Part shown: in pieces, positions 61,088-64,000 of the stretch
Layout of the letters: each line of letters opens with the position of its first letter
How positions within the stretch are numbered: position 1 is the first letter of the stretch
Source: Mucilaginibacter sp. OK283
GTDB lineage: Bacteria > Bacteroidota > Bacteroidia > Sphingobacteriales > Sphingobacteriaceae
DNA length: 64,000 nucleotides
NCBI RefSeq assembly: GCF_900110415.1
Contig: NZ_FODR01000003.1
Location: 186,001-250,000 of the forward strand
Direction: 5' to 3'
Translations under genes and position numbers: made by a program
Notes under the pieces: generated by a model
The model's database searches: none
Told to the model about the DNA's origin: nothing
What the model saw: the letters and a program-made list of their open reading frames with translations, nothing else

Positions 61088-63808
61088 TCACGAAATTAAA
61101 TCAGTATCCAATACGGGCATTTCTATTGTAAATTTTGTGCCTTTGCCCGGGGTGCTTTGCACACTAATGCGCCCACCGAGGCTTTCAACCTGTGTTTTTA
61201 CCATAAAAAGCCCCATTCCCTTGCCCTCGGTATGCCTGTCAAATCTTTTGTACAGGCCAAATATTTGATGGCCGTGTTTTTCAAGATCAATCCCCTTGCC
61301 ATTGTCTTCAAAAGTTAGCGTTACTATATTTTTTGTACGCACACTTCGTATGGTAATAACAGGGTCATGACCTTCCCGCCTGTATTTAATGCCATTGGTT
61401 ATTAAATTCAAAAATATGTTGTGTAAAAAACTTTTTTGGCTCCATAATTTATCAATTCCGCTAAAATTGTTTTTTATGGTAACCCTATTGGGGGCTATTA
61501 TACCGCAGATATCTTCCCGGATATCTTCAATAACCGAAGCAAATGATACCCATTCAAATTTGTCGTTAGCCCGCCTGGTAACCTGCAGTATCTGATTCAA
61601 ATCAATAACAACCTTATCCAGGTTATTTGCCGAGACCGAGAGGGCATGTAGCGGGCCTTTTATATCGTCGATGTCGGGCTCGGCGGCGCTTAATATATTT
61701 GACAGCCCCATGATGTTTGCCACCGGCGCCCTTAAATTATGTGAAACAATATAAGCATATTCTTCCAGGTCTTTATTGCGCTGTACAAGGTCTGCTGTTA
61801 TCTTGCTGCGCTCTTTCTCATACTGCTTCTTAGCGGTAATGTTTTTAAAAGTAAGCACCACGCCCACGTTGTCGCCTTTTTCGCCTACAACGCCTATCCA
61901 TTTTACATCAAACCATTCCGTCGAGCCATCTTTCATACTATAAAATGCCTCGTAGGTAACTATTTCGTTGTTTTTAATAACACGCCCTATGCTTTCCTCA
62001 ATAAGAGCCCTGCGCTCTTCAGGTAAAAAGGCCGGACCTTCGCTCCCAACCTTTAACTTTTTACCAAAATGTTTTATGGCAAGGTTTTGCGCGTTGGTGT
62101 TGAACGATGCTATTTTAAGCTTAGTATCCAGTAACACAATCGAAAGATCGGTGTTTTCAAATATCGACCGAAGGTTAGCTTCTGACTTTATCAATGATTG
62201 TTCGGCAGTTTTTTGATCTGTGATATCAATATGCATTACAATTGCATTTTTACTGCTTTTGTCTTGTAACGGCGCTACCAGGAGCTTAAACCAATGCCTT
62301 TTGCCTGTTAAATCTTCGTAGTGTTCCAGTCCAAACTCTTTCGCCTCACCCAATAAAACGTTTTTTATACCCCGGGCTGCTTTATCTATATAAACACTAT
62401 CAAAACCTATCGCTTTTTCACAAATAGCCAAATAGCTATATCCTACACCATCGTCGGTAATATCGAGCTTATTTTCAAGTATGAATTTTTTCCATGAATC
62501 ATTTACTGCAATGATCTTACCTTCTTCATTAAGCAAAGCAATTAAAGGTGGCAACGCATTCAATATTGCCGACTGCATTTGCTGGGCTTTCTTTAGCTCT
62601 TCCTGCTTTTCCAATACCTGCTGTTCGGCCTTTTTTTGTTCGCTTATATCTTTAATAAAAACAGACAGGCCTGCTTCCGACGGATAAATAGTATCTTCAT
62701 ACCAAAGGCTTAACGGTGCGTAATAATCTTCGCTTCGTACAAATTTTTGTTCATTAAAAGCTTTGTGAAAAGCTTTATACGTTTCAGAACCCACCGATTG
62801 GGGAAACACATCCCACACACATTTGCCAATGAGCAATTCGGCCGGGAGGCCAACTGACTCGCAGAATTTTTTATTTACATAAATGTAGCAGAAGTTACTA
62901 TCCAGCGAAATAAACCCGTCTGTAATGCGGTCCAAAAAAAGGTCAATCTGTTCGGTTCTTTTTCTTAATAAATTTTCTGCATTCTTTCTTTCGCTAACAT
63001 CCCTGTAATTGCAAACAATGGCATTCACGTCGGCATCGTGGAGCATGTTGGTATAAATGGTTTCTGCCCAAATATAATGTCCTTGTTTATGCATGGCACG
63101 TATGGTTGCAAGCACAGACGAGCCGGGTTTTAACAATATTTCCTGCAGTGTTTTTTCAATAACAGGTATGTCGTCCGGATGAATCAAAGCGATGAAATCA
63201 CGCTCGCGCCTTTCTTCTTCGCGCCAGCCACTTATGCGTTCGGTTGAATGGCTTCTGTAAAATACTTTAAACTTGCTATCCATCAGGGCAATGCCATCAT
63301 GACTATTCTCAATAAGTTTCTGGAAATTTAGTTGAGGTATTGCTTTTTTTTCGTGCTTATTTTTTGCTGTATTTACATTGGCTATACTTAACTGGTCGCT
63401 TTTATCCTTCTGGTTTATAACCCTCGTGAATTTAGCAAACCCCAAAAGCTTTTTATCGTCATCATATATCGGGGTGAAAATAACATTGGCCCAAAACCGC
63501 ACCCCATCCTTTTTTATCTGCCAGCCTTCGCTTTCATGCTTTCCGTTCCTCAGCGCCTTTTTCAGGTGGTTTTGCGGTTTGTTTTTCAGTACATCTTCGG
63601 AGGGGTAGAATATGGAAATATTTTTTTCCAATATTTCTTTTTGGGTATAACCTTTAAGGCGTTTTGCTCCTTCATTCCAGGTGAGGATATAGCCATCAGG
63701 ATCCGTCATGAATATGGCGCATTCATCTACATTTGATACAAACAGATCGAAAAGTGTATTGCCGATTTGATTCGTCAATTTTAAATTGGTTGTGTCTTTA
63801 CCGGGCAT
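61088..63808 (-). CDS. Large multi-PAS sensor histidine kinase (906 residues)
   Basis: A soluble 906-residue kinase. PAS domains in order: about 18-140 (ECAIFMTDPDGYILTWNEGAKRLKGYTQKEIL), 165-280 (SHDGIALMDSKFKVFYRSHSTERISGW), 285-395 (FISLDSNFCYIYVNKKFCESVGL), 405-540 (ALPPLIALLNEEGKIIAVNDSWKKF) and 545-665 (FENTDLSIVLLDTKLKIASFNTNAQ). HisKA (about 675-745) has the H-box YIVSHNLRAPVANIMGL, followed by HATPase (about 785-895) with LNLITNGIKYRREGHD, ENDNGKGID-like G1 and GKGMGLFMVK G2. No receiver domain or response regulator neighbour. Five PAS modules suggest several input signals. Confidence 0.93.
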   Translation of the reverse strand: MPGKDTTNLKLTNQIGNTLFDLFVSNVDECAIFMTDPDGYILTWNEGAKRLKGYTQKEILEKNISIFYPSEDVLKNKPQNHLKKALRNGKHESEGWQIKKDGVRFWANVIFTPIYDDDKKLLGFAKFTRVINQKDKSDQLSIANVNTAKNKHEKKAIPQLNFQKLIENSHDGIALMDSKFKVFYRSHSTERISGWREEERRERDFIALIHPDDIPVIEKTLQEILLKPGSSVLATIRAMHKQGHYIWAETIYTNMLHDADVNAIVCNYRDVSERKNAENLLRKRTEQIDLFLDRITDGFISLDSNFCYIYVNKKFCESVGLPAELLIGKCVWDVFPQSVGSETYKAFHKAFNEQKFVRSEDYYAPLSLWYEDTIYPSEAGLSVFIKDISEQKKAEQQVLEKQEELKKAQQMQSAILNALPPLIALLNEEGKIIAVNDSWKKFILENKLDITDDGVGYSYLAICEKAIGFDSVYIDKAARGIKNVLLGEAKEFGLEHYEDLTGKRHWFKLLVAPLQDKSSKNAIVMHIDITDQKTAEQSLIKSEANLRSIFENTDLSIVLLDTKLKIASFNTNAQNLAIKHFGKKLKVGSEGPAFLPEERRALIEESIGRVIKNNEIVTYEAFYSMKDGSTEWFDVKWIGVVGEKGDNVGVVLTFKNITAKKQYEKERSKITADLVQRNKDLEEYAYIVSHNLRAPVANIMGLSNILSAAEPDIDDIKGPLHALSVSANNLDKVVIDLNQILQVTRRANDKFEWVSFASVIEDIREDICGIIAPNRVTIKNNFSGIDKLWSQKSFLHNIFLNLITNGIKYRREGHDPVITIRSVRTKNIVTLTFEDNGKGIDLEKHGHQIFGLYKRFDRHTEGKGMGLFMVKTQVESLGGRISVQSTPGKGTKFTIEMPVLDTDLIS

Positions 63809-64000
63809 TTTATTTATTAATTAATCATAACCTGCGTTATGATCTGTTGATCCGGGACAAGTATATGATAAATTGTTACAGCGGGTTACAATCGACTTAA
63901 ATATAGAAAGATACAAAATTGAAACGTACAAGAAATCAATTTGCTATACGGCGAATACATTATGTGAGTTTCATTTTTTGAAAATACATTTAATTATTAC
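63809..64000. other. Right-end non-coding stretch
   Basis: AT-rich region upstream of the 906-residue kinase gene. It presumably holds its promoter. No gene, hairpin or repeat is evident in the 192 bp visible. Confidence 0.5.

Overview
This window is chromosomal DNA from a member of the Bacteroidota, most likely family Sphingobacteriaceae and Mucilaginibacter-like. This is inferred from gene content and style: moderate GC; DUF4097 proteins, double-FtsX permeases and orphan PAS histidine kinases; weak ribosome binding sites; Bacteroidota-type promoter boxes (TTTG, then TAnnTTTG); and intergenic spaces full of short word-like repeats. I see no phage, transposase, CRISPR array or rRNA. There is one tRNA, tRNA-Arg(TCT), near the right end.

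Layout. 1-12 kb: the 3' end of an acetolactate decarboxylase gene, an AhpD-like/DUF3179 pair, an AraC regulator, a serine hydrolase, a PD40 propeller protein, a DUF885 peptidase, a DUF2027-Smr protein, a ferritin-like DUF892 protein and a secreted M1 peptidase. 12-21 kb: YtxH and cold-shock proteins, a secreted Ala/Lys-rich helical protein next to a beta-barrel protein, a HAD hydrolase, a lipoprotein, the lysine genes lysA and lysC, and a small zinc-ribbon protein. 21-28 kb: a TPR histidine kinase, a NUDIX-type regulator, YjbQ and a multi-PAS histidine kinase. 28.4-34 kb: a compact envelope-stress-like operon of ECF sigma factor, anti-sigma factor, two DUF4097 proteins and an FtsX-type permease. 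34-46 kb: an AraC regulator divergent from an aldehyde dehydrogenase/DUF779 pair, a C1 peptidase, two adjacent histidine kinases (one with thirteen 21-residue repeats), two HAD phosphatases, two SDR oxidoreductases and an AraC regulator. 47.6-53 kb: ccmC-ccmD, a glutamate dehydrogenase and a second FtsX permease. 53-58 kb: a glycolysis block in which pfkA, a degenerate sugar-kinase paralogue and gap form a tight operon, divergent from a NUDIX-type regulator and followed by an intact BadF-family kinase. 58-64 kb: an exported Nif3-like protein, small membrane proteins, a candidate small RNA, tRNA-Arg and a 906-residue PAS histidine kinase.

The most interesting points are: the apparent pseudokinase between pfkA and gap, with a palindromic operator candidate beside a NUDIX regulator; an intergenic-type repeat sitting in frame inside lysA; a small-RNA candidate with a well-spaced promoter and a terminator; the ECF/anti-sigma/DUF4097/FtsX operon, bounded by inverted purine-rich repeats; and a coiled-coil histidine kinase whose input region is purely repetitive. 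Five histidine kinases are present, with no response regulator gene in the window.
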